From: Micromonospora sp. HM5-17
Lineage (GTDB): Bacteria > Actinomycetota > Actinomycetes > Mycobacteriales > Micromonosporaceae
Direction of reading: 5' to 3'
Assembly: GCF_003762835.1 (NCBI RefSeq)
Contig: NZ_RJWA01000001.1
Span: 1,054,001 to 1,118,000, forward strand
Length of the DNA stretch: 64,000 bases
Positions 17,847-31,591 of this stretch are shown here, piece by piece. Below the pieces are notes generated by a model. That model saw only the letters and a list, made by a program, of their open reading frames with translations. It was not told where the DNA came from and did no database searches. The translations under genes were made by a program, and so were the position numbers. How positions within the stretch are numbered: position 1 is the stretch's first letter; every line of letters starts with the position of its first letter.

Positions 17847-19250
17847 GTGCGGTGGCTGGTCTTCGGCAGCTACGACGTACGCCGGCATCCCCGGATCGGC
17901 GTACTCGTGCAGGGTCTGCGGGCCGCCGGTGACCAGGTCGTCGAGCTGAACGTACCGCTGCCGCTGGACACCGCCGGCCGGGTCGCCGTCCTCCGACAGC
18001 CGTGGCGGCTGCCCCTGCTGGTCGGGCAACTGGCCCGGTGCTGGCTGCTGCTCGCCCTGCGATCGCGGCGCCACAGACGGGCGATCCGCCGCGGCTCCGC
18101 GGAGGCGGTGCACGGCGTCCTGGTCGGCTACCTCGGGCACTTCGACGTCCACCTGGCCCGGTGGCTGTTCCGGCGGACGCCGATCGTGCTCGACCATCTC
18201 GCCTCCGCGGTCGGTACCGCGCGCGACCGGAACCTGGCCGAGCGCGGCGGGATCCGGGACCGGTTGATGCGGATGATCGACGACGCCGCGCTCCGGCGGG
18301 CCGACGTCGTGGTGGTGGACACCGAGGAGCAGGCGGCCGCGTTGCCGGCGCATGCCCGGGGCCGGGAGGTGGTGGTGCCGGTCGGCGCCGGAACCGAGTG
18401 GTTCGCCGCGGGTGGGCGTGCTGGCTCCGCCGGTGGCCGGGAGGACGACGCGGAAGCTCCGGGCGTGAGGGTGGGACCCGGCGACCCACCCGGGGCGGTC
18501 AGGCTCAATCCCGTCGCGGGTCACCGGATCCAACCCCGTCGGGACCGGCGCCGGGACGGGGATCCCGGGCCGGTACCGGCGCGGCTGCGGGTGATCTTCG
18601 TCGGGCTCTTCACGCCGTTGCACGGCACGGTGACCGTGGGCGCCGCGCTGGCCCGGCTCGCCGACGACGAGCGGATCGAGGTGACCATGGTGGGCACCGG
18701 CCAGGACTTCTCGGCCTGCCGGCGGGCCGCCGCCGGCAATCCCCGGATCACCTGGTACGACTGGATCACCGCCACCGAGCTGCCCCGATGTGTCGCCCGA
18801 CACCAGGTCTCGCTCGGCATCTTCGGCGACAGCGGCAAGGCGCTCCGGGTGGTGCCGACCAAGGTCTTCCAGGGCGCGGCGGCGGGATGCGCGATCGTCA
18901 CCTCGGACACCGGACCGCAGCGGCGGGCGCTGGGCGACGCAGCGGTGTTCGTCCCGCCGGGGGATCCGGAGGCGCTCGCCGCCGCACTACGGGCCCTCGC
19001 CGACGACCCGATCCGGGTCGCCCACCTCCGCGCGGCCGCCCGGCGCCGGGCCCTCGACCGGTTTTATCCGGCGACCGTCGTCGCGCCGCTGCGGCAGCGC
19101 TTCGCCGTCACCGGGGCACCGCCGTGCCCGTACCCCGGCGGCGCGGTCGCCTCGGGCGACGAGATGTTCCCGGGCGCCCCGGCCTCCCCAGCCGACCCAG
19201 CCTCCCCGGGCGGCGTGACAACCCTGGGGGGCCGGCCGGGACCATGCTGA
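17847..19250 (+). CDS. Glycosyltransferase, GT-B type
   Basis: A probable GT-B fold glycosyltransferase of 467 residues. The N-terminal domain (MRWLVFGSYDVRRHPRIGVLVQGL) is followed by DHLASAVGTARDRN and, after a low-complexity linker near residues 190-245, by a GT4-like C-terminal domain with VIFVGLFTPLHGTVTVGAAL, FQGAAAGCAIVTSDTG and a VFVPPGDPEALAAAL segment that matches the usual nucleotide-sugar-binding end. The acceptor is unknown. It is flanked by a flippase-like membrane protein and a methyltransferase in the same direction. Confidence 0.8.
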   Translation: MRWLVFGSYDVRRHPRIGVLVQGLRAAGDQVVELNVPLPLDTAGRVAVLRQPWRLPLLVGQLARCWLLLALRSRRHRRAIRRGSAEAVHGVLVGYLGHFDVHLARWLFRRTPIVLDHLASAVGTARDRNLAERGGIRDRLMRMIDDAALRRADVVVVDTEEQAAALPAHARGREVVVPVGAGTEWFAAGGRAGSAGGREDDAEAPGVRVGPGDPPGAVRLNPVAGHRIQPRRDRRRDGDPGPVPARLRVIFVGLFTPLHGTVTVGAALARLADDERIEVTMVGTGQDFSACRRAAAGNPRITWYDWITATELPRCVARHQVSLGIFGDSGKALRVVPTKVFQGAAAGCAIVTSDTGPQRRALGDAAVFVPPGDPEALAAALRALADDPIRVAHLRAAARRRALDRFYPATVVAPLRQRFAVTGAPPCPYPGGAVASGDEMFPGAPASPADPASPGGVTTLGGRPGPC

Positions 19251-19276
19251 CCACCGGGCCGAGAGGAGGTCGTCGG

Positions 19277-20020
19277 ATGTCGAGCCAGGTGGGTGATCCG
19301 CCGTTGCCGCCCCGGGCGGCGTTGCGCTGGAAGATCGTCCGCCGGATCATCGCGGAACAGCGGCCCGAGACCATCCTGGAGCTGGGCTGCGGTCTCGGCT
19401 CCATCGGCGCCCGGCTGGCCCGGATGGCGACGTACACCGCCGTCGAACCGGACCCGCGTAGTTTCGACGTCGCGCGGCAACGGATCGCCCCGTTGGGCGG
19501 GACGGTGTGCAACGGGGACCACCGACAGGCCCCGACACCGGGACGGTACGACCTGGTCTGCGCGTTCGAGGTGCTGGAACACCTCGCCGACGACGCGGCG
19601 GCGCTGGCCGAATGGCTACCGCTGGTCCGGCCGGGCGGGAGGCTGCTGCTCTCCGTACCGGCCGACCCGAAACGATTCGGCTCCTGGGACGTCCTGGTCG
19701 GGCACCACCGGCGGTACTCGGCCGACCAGCTTCGGCAGCGGCTCGCCGAGGCCGGCGCCACCCGGATCCGGATCGTCCACTACGGGTGGCCGCTCGGCTA
19801 CCTGCTCGACGCGGTGCGGAATCGCTGGGCCGGCCGCGGGGGCGACGCCCCGGACGGTACGGCCGAGGAGCGAACCTCCCGGTCCGGGCGCCTCCTCCAA
19901 CCGCGCGGCGAGCTCGCGGGCGGCGTGATCCAGCTGGCCGTGGCGCCGTTCGCCGCGCTCCAGCGGATTCGACCGGATCGTGGGCCTGGTCTGGTCGCGG
20001 TCGCCACCCGCCCGGAGTGA
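19277..20020 (+). CDS. Class I SAM-dependent methyltransferase
   Basis: A 247-residue methyltransferase with motif I ILELGCGLGSIGARLA near residue 35 and the post-motif FEVLEHLADDAAALAEWLPLVRPGGRLLLSVP pattern of UbiG/methyltransferase-11 enzymes. The ATG at 19277 is chosen because GAGAGGAGG stands 7 nt upstream. An open frame extends far upstream, but it is the out-of-frame shadow of the preceding gene. Its substrate is probably a glycan or lipid intermediate of this cluster (inference). Confidence 0.8.
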   Translation: MSSQVGDPPLPPRAALRWKIVRRIIAEQRPETILELGCGLGSIGARLARMATYTAVEPDPRSFDVARQRIAPLGGTVCNGDHRQAPTPGRYDLVCAFEVLEHLADDAAALAEWLPLVRPGGRLLLSVPADPKRFGSWDVLVGHHRRYSADQLRQRLAEAGATRIRIVHYGWPLGYLLDAVRNRWAGRGGDAPDGTAEERTSRSGRLLQPRGELAGGVIQLAVAPFAALQRIRPDRGPGLVAVATRPE

Positions 20021-20106
20021 CCCCGCCCCCACCGGAACCGGTCGTGGTCGACCACGGCAACCCTGGCGCCGCGCGCCGGCGGCGGTCGCCCTCTGACCGT
20101 CCCGGC

Positions 20107-21708
20107 TCAGCGCGCGCCCACGGCGGCCCGGACAGCGGCGACCGGGACCAGGGCGTAGCGCCCGTCCCGAGCCACCGCGTCCGCCGCGACGGATTCCGGC
20201 AGCCAGGCTGGCCGGCTCGCCAAATCCATCAGCACCAGTTCGTCGGGGCGGGCGGTGGCGGCGAACAGCTCCGCACGGGTGAGGAGCCTCGGCTGCAGGT
20301 CCCAGTAGTAGGCGAGCCAGCGGGGAGTGTTCAGCCGACTGCCGACCACCCAGGCGTACCGCTGGCCGGACGGGGGTTGGTGCTCGGCGACGAGTCGACC
20401 GGCCCGGGCGGGTTCGGCGACGAGCCGCTGCCCGACCGGACCGAGGACCAGCATCCCGAGGTACGCCGCGAGTCCGGCGCAGGTGAGCGCCAGGATCCAC
20501 CTCCGGACGGCGACCGCCACGGCGGGTACGGCGGCGAGCCGGTCGAGCAGGACGCCCATCCCCACCAGGCCGACCACCAGGACCGGGTACGACCAGTACG
20601 TGTGGATGAACGCGCCGTTGTGCAACACCAGGATCCAGGCGGCGGTGAAGGCGACGGCGAGCGCCAGGTAGCCACGGGTGCGTCGGTCGCGTAGCCCGAC
20701 GAGTCCGCCGAGCGGTAGCGCGATGAGGTACCAGACCGGAAGCAGACCGCGGGCGTACCGCCACTGCTGGTGGAGGAACTGCCGCGGTGTGTAACCACTG
20801 CCGCTGCTGCGCAGCTCGACCTGGTCGCTGAGCAGGGTCAGCCCGGTGACCGCGACGACGAACGCGAGGCTCACCGCGACTCCGACCAGCACGCTGACGC
20901 CGACCAGGAGCACCACCCGGTCGAGGCGGCGCCGGGCGATGAGCAGCCAGCCGCCGAGCAGCGCCGCCAGCGTGACGCCGGGCCAGGACACGAGCGCGCT
21001 GAGCAGGGCGGCGACACAGGTGGCGGCCACCAGCCGGCGGGATGGTTCGGGCTGCCGGCGGAGCCGGACGATCCCGGCGGAGAGCGCCAGGATGGGGCCC
21101 AGGTCGATCATCAGCGGGCCGTAGACCCAGTAGAAGGTCGTGGCCACCATCAGCCCGAGGGCGAGCAGGACGGCGCTCCACCGGATCCCGAACCCGCGCA
21201 GCAGCGCGGCCCCGGACGGGATGATCAGCAGGGCGAGCAGGTAAGGCGGTAGCCACACCTGGTACTCCCCGTCTCCGGGGAGCAGCCCGGAGAGCACGGT
21301 GAGCAGGTTCAGCAGCGGGGGATGGTGGGCGTACGGCAGTGGGGCGTACGGCTCCCAGTCGGCGCCGAAGTGCGAGCCGAGCAGGCCCCGCTCCTGGACG
21401 TTTCGCAGGTGCAGGGCGTAGCGCCCGACGATCCGGCCCAGGTGGTCGTCGCCGAACGGCGCGTCGAGGCGGGGCAGCCAGGTCAGCGCGACCAGGCCGG
21501 TCAGGGCGGCGACGGCGTACCACCCGCGTCGGTCATCGCGCCGGCGCCGCGGGCCGGGCTCGTCGTGGCCGGGCCGGGAACCGGGCTCGCCGTGGCTGGC
21601 CGCGCCCGACGCGCGGCTCGGTCCGGCCGGCGGTGGCGAGGTCGCGGTGGCGCCGGGGCTGGCCGGCGTGCCGGTGGCCGGCCCCGGGCCGGTGTCGGCG
21701 GTGGTCAC
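20107..21708 (-). CDS. Polytopic membrane protein, possible GT39/GT-C glycosyltransferase
   Basis: A 533-residue membrane protein with roughly ten hydrophobic helices. Its N-terminal ~60 residues are a Pro/Gly/Ser-rich cytoplasmic stretch. The first lumenal loop has LPRLDAPFGDDHLGR and, further on, HHPPLLNLL, which resembles the acidic-residue loop and HxPP pattern of ArnT/PMT-type lipid-linked sugar transferases. The GTG at 21708 overlaps the stop of the upstream GT2 gene (GTGA), so it is translationally coupled to a predicted dolichyl-phosphate-sugar synthase that could make its donor. Confidence 0.75.
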   Translation of the reverse strand: MTTADTGPGPATGTPASPGATATSPPPAGPSRASGAASHGEPGSRPGHDEPGPRRRRDDRRGWYAVAALTGLVALTWLPRLDAPFGDDHLGRIVGRYALHLRNVQERGLLGSHFGADWEPYAPLPYAHHPPLLNLLTVLSGLLPGDGEYQVWLPPYLLALLIIPSGAALLRGFGIRWSAVLLALGLMVATTFYWVYGPLMIDLGPILALSAGIVRLRRQPEPSRRLVAATCVAALLSALVSWPGVTLAALLGGWLLIARRRLDRVVLLVGVSVLVGVAVSLAFVVAVTGLTLLSDQVELRSSGSGYTPRQFLHQQWRYARGLLPVWYLIALPLGGLVGLRDRRTRGYLALAVAFTAAWILVLHNGAFIHTYWSYPVLVVGLVGMGVLLDRLAAVPAVAVAVRRWILALTCAGLAAYLGMLVLGPVGQRLVAEPARAGRLVAEHQPPSGQRYAWVVGSRLNTPRWLAYYWDLQPRLLTRAELFAATARPDELVLMDLASRPAWLPESVAADAVARDGRYALVPVAAVRAAVGAR

Positions 21709-22691
21709 GGGCGACTCCCGCTCGGCCAGTCGACCCTGGACCGGACGATGAGGTCGGCGAGCAGCGCCACCGCGGCGATGATCAGCCCGGCGCAGAGCAG
21801 CAGCACCGTGTTGGTCGCGATCCGGACCGGGTGCACGACCAGGTCGTACCCGATCTTGGCGGTGCCGATGGCGAGCAGCCACAGCGCGGGCGGCATGAGC
21901 ACCTTGAGCGGGTTGAAGTACATCACCATGCGCAGCACCTGCAGGAGGTAGCGGTAGGCGTCCCGGACGAGGTGGAACTTGGACGTCCCGGACCGGCGTG
22001 CGTACTCGATCGGGACGTACTGCACCTCGTGCTGGTTGTGCAGGAACGCCATCGTGATCGTCGTGACGCAGGAGAATCCGGGCGGCAGCAGCCGGAGGTA
22101 CGGCAGCGAGACGTCCCGGCGGAAGGCCCGTAGCCCCGAGTTCAGGTCGGGAATCCGGGTGCCGGCGAGCCATTCGGCGATCTTCCGGATGAGCCACTTC
22201 GCGGGGATCCGCAGGAGCCGGTGGCTGCCCTGCTCGCTGGTCCGCGCCCCGACGACCTGGTCGACCTGGGGCTGGGCGAGCAGGAGTCGGACGAGTTCCG
22301 GGATCCGCTCGTTCGGGTAGGTCATGTCGGCGTCGGTCCAGACCACGACGTTGCCGCGGGCCTGCTGGGTGCCGATCCGGCGGGCGGTGCCGGAGCCGCC
22401 GTTGCGGTGGAAGGCCAGCACCCGCAGGTGCGGGAAGCGCGGGCTCGCCTCGCGCAGGATCCGCAGGGTGTCGTCGGTCGACGCGTCGTCGATCGCGATC
22501 AGTTCGTACCGGAGGCCGCTGGCGTCCAACGCCGCCGTGATCCGTTCCACCTCCGCCAGAACGTGCGCCTGCTCGTTGTAGCAGGGCAGGACGACCGTGA
22601 CGTCGAGGCCCGGGCTGTCGTCCCGGGAAAGCTGCGCCGGGACCCGCGGGAGGTCCGCACCGGAATGGTCGAATCGGCCGGTCACCGCCAT
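21705..22691 (-). CDS. GT2 glycosyltransferase, polyprenyl-phosphate sugar synthase-like
   Basis: A family 2 glycosyltransferase. VTVVLPCYNEQAHVLAEVER starts the GT-A domain, IAIDDASTDDTL and WTDADMTYPNE hold the nucleotide- and metal-binding Asp residues, and two C-terminal membrane segments (LWLLAIGTAKIGYDLVV, VLLLCAGLIIAAVALLADLIV) fit a polyprenyl-phosphate mannose/glucose synthase. The ATG at 22691 has GGAGG 11 nt upstream; a TTG 11 codons earlier is less likely. It is followed by and overlaps the polytopic membrane protein. Confidence 0.85.
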   Translation of the reverse strand: MAVTGRFDHSGADLPRVPAQLSRDDSPGLDVTVVLPCYNEQAHVLAEVERITAALDASGLRYELIAIDDASTDDTLRILREASPRFPHLRVLAFHRNGGSGTARRIGTQQARGNVVVWTDADMTYPNERIPELVRLLLAQPQVDQVVGARTSEQGSHRLLRIPAKWLIRKIAEWLAGTRIPDLNSGLRAFRRDVSLPYLRLLPPGFSCVTTITMAFLHNQHEVQYVPIEYARRSGTSKFHLVRDAYRYLLQVLRMVMYFNPLKVLMPPALWLLAIGTAKIGYDLVVHPVRIATNTVLLLCAGLIIAAVALLADLIVRSRVDWPSGSRP

Positions 22692-23167
22692 GGGAACCCA
22701 CGCCTCCGAGCGTCGCCGCAACAATCGGGGAAGGGCAGGGAGTCAAATGGTCGTCGCATTCGTGCCCACCATATAGCAGCCTCCGGAAAATGCTCGCCAC
22801 GTCGCCGTACGGCGATTCGCCGTGTCGTGAGGCGATTTCGCGAGTCGGATTCGGAAATGGTGTCGACGAATTGCCGGAACGGCTGTCCGGGGATTCTCGA
22901 CGCGTTTGATCCCGTGTCCAGGTCACGTCCGCCGACGGCATCACGCCGGGCGCGCCGGAACGGCGGTCAGGGTGTATCCGGCAATTCTCGACGGGTGGTG
23001 ACGTGAATTGTCGTCGGGTGGGCGATGCACCTCTCGTTCCTGCCTGGATACTGGGAGGACGTCCGCGGCGTCGCCGGACCGCCGGTGGTCGGCGCGTCGG
23101 GGCTGATCCGCCGTCGAAAACGGCGGGAAGCGGCCGTCCGACTCGCGGCGCGCGTAGAGTTGATCTT
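22692..23167. other. Intergenic region with paired repeats, no gene seen
   Basis: A 476-base divergent spacer without a convincing gene. It contains alternating arms TCGCCG/CGGCGA/TCGCCG at 22802-22822, including a perfect 14-bp palindrome (22802-22815). It also has two direct copies of GCCGGAACGGC (22873-22883, 22954-22964) and of ATTCTCGACG (22893-22902, 22984-22993), and an inverted 10-bp pair (22869-22878 with 22977-22986). Promoters for the two divergent genes must lie here. Confidence 0.7.
23155..23160 (+). promoter_or_regulatory. -10 hexamer TAGAGT, leaderless type
   Basis: TAGAGT lies 7 nt before the ATG at 23168, with no ribosome binding site between them. Confidence 0.5.
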
Positions 23168-24124
23168 ATGAGTGAGATGACCTATCGCCGGTTGGGCGAC
23201 TCCGGCCTCGTGGTGTCCGTGGTCGGCGTCGGCTGCAACAACTTCGGCCGGAAGCTCGACGCCGCGGGGACCCGGGCGGTGGTCGACGCCGCGCTGGACG
23301 TCGGGATCAACTTCTTCGACACCGCCGACATCTACGGCGAGCCGAAGGGCCGGTCGGAGGAATTTCTCGGAGCCGCGCTGCGCGGCCGGCGCGACGACGT
23401 GGTGGTGGCGACCAAGTTCGGCATGGACATGGGCGGACTGAACGGGCCGGACCACGGCGCCCGGGGCGCCCGCCGGTACATCGTCCGGGCGGTGGAGGCG
23501 TCGCTGCGCCGGCTCGGCACCGACTGGATCGACCTCTACCAGATGCACCAACCCGATCCGGGTACGCCGATCGAGGAGACGTTGAGCGCCCTCGACGACC
23601 TGGTCCGGGCCGGCAAGGTCCGCTACCTCGGCAACTCCAACTTCGCCGGCTGGCAGATCGCCGACGCGGCCTGGACGGCCCGAACCCACGGCTGGGCGCC
23701 CTTCATCAGCGCTCAGAACGAGTACAGCCTGCTGCACCGGGACGTCGAGGCGGAGGTCGTACCCGCGGCCCAGCGCTTCGGGCTGGGTGTGCTGCCGTTC
23801 TTTCCACTCGCCGACGGGTTGCTGACCGGCAAGTACAAGCGTGGCGCCGCACCACCCGAGGGCAGCCGGCTGGCCGGCACGGCCCCGCGGTACGTGCAGC
23901 GGCTGGCTTCCGCCCCGTGGGACACCATCGAGGCCATCGAGAAGTACGCGGCCGAGCGCGGGCTGTCCATGCTGGACGTGGCGATCGGCGGGTTGGCCGC
24001 CCAGCCCGGGGTGACCTCGGTGATCGCCGGTGCCACCACCGCCGAGCAGGTACGCGCCAACGCGGCGGCCGGCCGCTGGCGGCCCTCGCCCGACGACCTG
24101 GCCGCGCTGCGCGCCCTCCTCTGA
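23168..24124 (+). CDS. Aldo/keto reductase
   Basis: A 318-residue NADPH-dependent aldo/keto reductase with the TIM-barrel family pattern. It begins [20 protein letters not shown], has the catalytic Asp/Tyr segment [20 protein letters not shown] near residue 50, [13 protein letters not shown], and the C-terminal cofactor motif [18 protein letters not shown]. It most resembles the YajO/MocA-type reductases. The substrate is unknown. The upstream in-frame extension is not conserved-looking, and the leaderless -10 supports the ATG. Confidence 0.9.
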   Translation: MSEMTYRRLGDSGLVVSVVGVGCNNFGRKLDAAGTRAVVDAALDVGINFFDTADIYGEPKGRSEEFLGAALRGRRDDVVVATKFGMDMGGLNGPDHGARGARRYIVRAVEASLRRLGTDWIDLYQMHQPDPGTPIEETLSALDDLVRAGKVRYLGNSNFAGWQIADAAWTARTHGWAPFISAQNEYSLLHRDVEAEVVPAAQRFGLGVLPFFPLADGLLTGKYKRGAAPPEGSRLAGTAPRYVQRLASAPWDTIEAIEKYAAERGLSMLDVAIGGLAAQPGVTSVIAGATTAEQVRANAAAGRWRPSPDDLAALRALL

Positions 24125-24226
24125 CCCGCCGCAGGGCCGGGGGCGCCCCGAGCCGTGCGGGCCAGGGGAGCCCCCCACGCCGGCCCTGATCTCGTCGTCC
24201 GTCGCGTGTGCGTCGGGTCACGACTC

Positions 24227-24256
24227 TTTACGGCAGCGTTACCGAGCGCGTATCGT
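24227..24256 (+). promoter_or_regulatory. Promoter of the thiamine operon
   Basis: TTTACG (24227-24232), 18 nt, and TATCGT (24251-24256) lie just upstream of the riboswitch, so transcription would start about seven bases before the aptamer. Confidence 0.5.
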
Positions 24257-24269
24257 CGCCGACAAGTAA

Positions 24270-24357
24270 CCCACGGGAGCCCGGTGTACCGGGCTGAGAG
24301 GGGGGCTAGAGCCCCCGACCGTCGAACCTGATCCGGGTAATGCCGGCGCAGGGAGGA
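24270..24357 (+). ncRNA. TPP riboswitch (THI element)
   Basis: The conserved thiamine-pyrophosphate aptamer is readable by eye: ACGGGAGCC, the CTGAGAGG box, a variable GC-rich arm, then GAACCTGATCCGGGTAAT and GCCGGCGCAGGGAGG. CCC at the 5' side can pair with GGG at the 3' side as P1. The GGAGG that serves thiE begins inside this 3' strand, which points to control of translation by hiding the ribosome binding site when TPP is bound. Confidence 0.95.
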
Positions 24358-24365
24358 GCGTTGCC

Positions 24366-25096
24366 ATGCCGTCTCTCGGCCGACTTCATCTCATCACCGA
24401 CACCCGGCCCGGTCGGGATCCACTCTCGACGGTGCGGGCCGCACTCGCGGTGGCCGGCCCCGAACTGGTCGTCCAGGTCCGGGTCGAGGACGACGTCGAC
24501 GACCGGACGGCGTACGAGCTGGCCGGCGAGATCCTCGCGCTCTGCGCTCCGGTCGGGGCGACCTGCCTGGTCAACGACCGGCTGGACGTGGCGCTCGCGG
24601 TCGGGGCCGCCGGGGCGCACGTCGGCGCCCGGGACCTGCCCGTCGACGTCGCCCGGCGGCTGCTCGGCCCGGCGGCGGTGCTCGGCGCGACCGCCCGCGA
24701 CCGGGAGGCGGGGATCGCGGCGGTGGCGGCCGGGGCCAGCTATCTCGGCGTCGGGCCCTGCCACGCCACCGCCACCAAGGACGGTCTCCCGGCACCGATC
24801 GGCCCGGAGGGAGTCCGCCGGGTCGCGTCGGCGGTCTCCGTCCCGGTGATCGCGATCGGTGGGATCACCGCCGCCCGGGTCCCGGCACTGCGGGCGGCCG
24901 GAGCGTACGGCGTGGCCGTGGTCGGCGCCCTCTCCCAGGCCGCCGACCCGGCCCGGGCCACCGCCGAGCTGCTCGCCGCGCTGGATGCCGTCCCCGGTCG
25001 TCCGAGCGGCGATCCCGCTCCGGTCGCCGCGACCGGATCCGATCCCGGTCCGCCACCCGGTGGAGGCGCTGGCGCGCACTCCGCCGGGGTGGCGGC

Positions 25097-25103
<7 letters not shown>
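24366..25103 (+). CDS. thiE: Thiamine-phosphate synthase
   Basis: ThiE joins HMP-pyrophosphate and thiazole phosphate to thiamine phosphate. The TIM-barrel protein starts GRLHLITDTRPG and has LVNDRLDVALAVGAAGAHVG and YLGVGPCHATATKDGLPAPIGPEG, with the phosphate-binding IAIGGIT near residue 160. The usual Lys after the QxR strand (here VQVRVEDD) and the Gln of HLGQ (here HVGARD) are replaced, so its activity deserves a check. Residues ~205-245 are a low-complexity tail. It is the first gene after the riboswitch and overlaps thiO. Confidence 0.85.
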
Positions 25104-30485
<5,382 letters not shown>

Positions 30486-30578
30486 GCGAGCTCCGCGTCC
30501 CGGTCCGGCGCGGTCGGTCGGTGCGGGGTAGGGCCGGCGAACCGGCGCGCCAGCCCGCCCCCGCGAACCCGACCGGGC

Positions 30579-30615
30579 TGTCCCGGCCGGGCCGGTGGCC
30601 GGTTTGGCCGGGACA
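30579..30615. terminator. Bidirectional terminator between thiC and the ABC ATPase
   Basis: Arms 30579-30588 and 30606-30615 are perfect 10-bp complements with a 17-nt loop containing TTT. It lies between convergent genes and can serve both. Confidence 0.65.
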
Positions 30616-30625
30616 ACCCCGGACC

Positions 30626-31396
30626 TCAGGCGGTCAGGGCGGGCTCGTGGTCGAGGAGCAGTTCGTGCAGCTCGGCACTGCACCGAGCGACGTCCTCGAA
30701 GTGCGCGTTGCGCCCAAGCGAGCGGGGCCGGGGGATGTCGATGTCGAGTACCTTGCGGATCCGCCCCGGCCGGGGGCTCAGCACGACGACCCGGTCGGCG
30801 AGGAGCACCGCCTCGTCGATCGAGTGGGTGACGAAGACGATCGTCGCCGAGTGTTCCATGTGGATCCGCTGCAACTCGACCGAGAGTTCCTCCCGGGTGA
30901 GGGCGTCGAGCGCCGAGAAGGGCTCGTCCATCAGCAGCACCTTGGGTTGCTGGATCAGCGCTCGGCAGAGCGACACCCGCTGCTGCATACCGCCGGAGAG
31001 TTCGTGCGGCAGGCGCTTCTCGAACCCGCTGAGCCCGACCATTTCCAGCAGTTGCCGCGCCCGGTCCCGATGCTCGGACTTGGACCAGCCGAAGATCTCG
31101 ACCGGCAGCAGCACGTTGTCCAGGACCGAACGCCACGGCAGCAGGGCCGGACGCTGGAAGACCATGGCGATGTCCCGGCGGGGCTTCGTAACCACGGTGC
31201 CCCCGACCCGTACCTCGCCCGCCGTGACCGGAATCAGGCCGGCGATCAGCCGTAGCATCGTGGACTTGCCGCAGCCGGAGCGGCCCACCACCGCGACGAA
31301 CTCGCCCTCCGCGACCTCCAGGTCAATGCCGCGCAGCGCCTCCACCGATCCGGACCGACCGCCGAAGGTCCGGGAGACTCCGGTGAGTCGGATCAT
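30626..31396 (-). CDS. ABC transporter ATP-binding protein, NitT/TauT type
   Basis: A 256-residue ABC ATPase of the SsuB/TauB/ThiZ family. Walker A is VGRSGCGKST near residue 40, the signature LSGGMQQRVSLCRAL, Walker B VLLMDEPFSALDALT, and the H-loop THSIDEA. No permease gene is adjacent. Homologues serve nitrate, sulfonate or HMP-precursor uptake; the thi and nas neighbours make either plausible, but the sequence does not decide. It is transcribed after the binding-protein gene. Confidence 0.85.
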   Translation of the reverse strand: MIRLTGVSRTFGGRSGSVEALRGIDLEVAEGEFVAVVGRSGCGKSTMLRLIAGLIPVTAGEVRVGGTVVTKPRRDIAMVFQRPALLPWRSVLDNVLLPVEIFGWSKSEHRDRARQLLEMVGLSGFEKRLPHELSGGMQQRVSLCRALIQQPKVLLMDEPFSALDALTREELSVELQRIHMEHSATIVFVTHSIDEAVLLADRVVVLSPRPGRIRKVLDIDIPRPRSLGRNAHFEDVARCSAELHELLLDHEPALTA

Positions 31397-31591
31397 CGCT
31401 CAGTCACCTCATTCGTCACCGTCGACAGTGGGGGACAGGCTATCCCGAGGCGTCCTGGCCGGCGAGCAGGGCTACCGCGTCCGGGCACACCGGCCGGAGC
31501 CGCCGGGGTCGGGTCACGGGGTACGTCGGTCGATGCCGGTGGGGAGGACGGGCCGGGAACGCCCGTCGCTCCCCACGGTCGGGCCGTCACC

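Noticed and set aside
18002-19276. Upstream extension of the methyltransferase frame through the glycosyltransferase gene
   Set aside because: It overlaps a real gene in another frame; GAGAGGAGG 7 nt before ATG 19277 gives a clear start.
20043-20056. A perfect 14-bp palindrome between two convergent genes, considered as a terminator
   Set aside because: It has no loop and no T-run, so it is a poor hairpin; it may be chance or a protein site.
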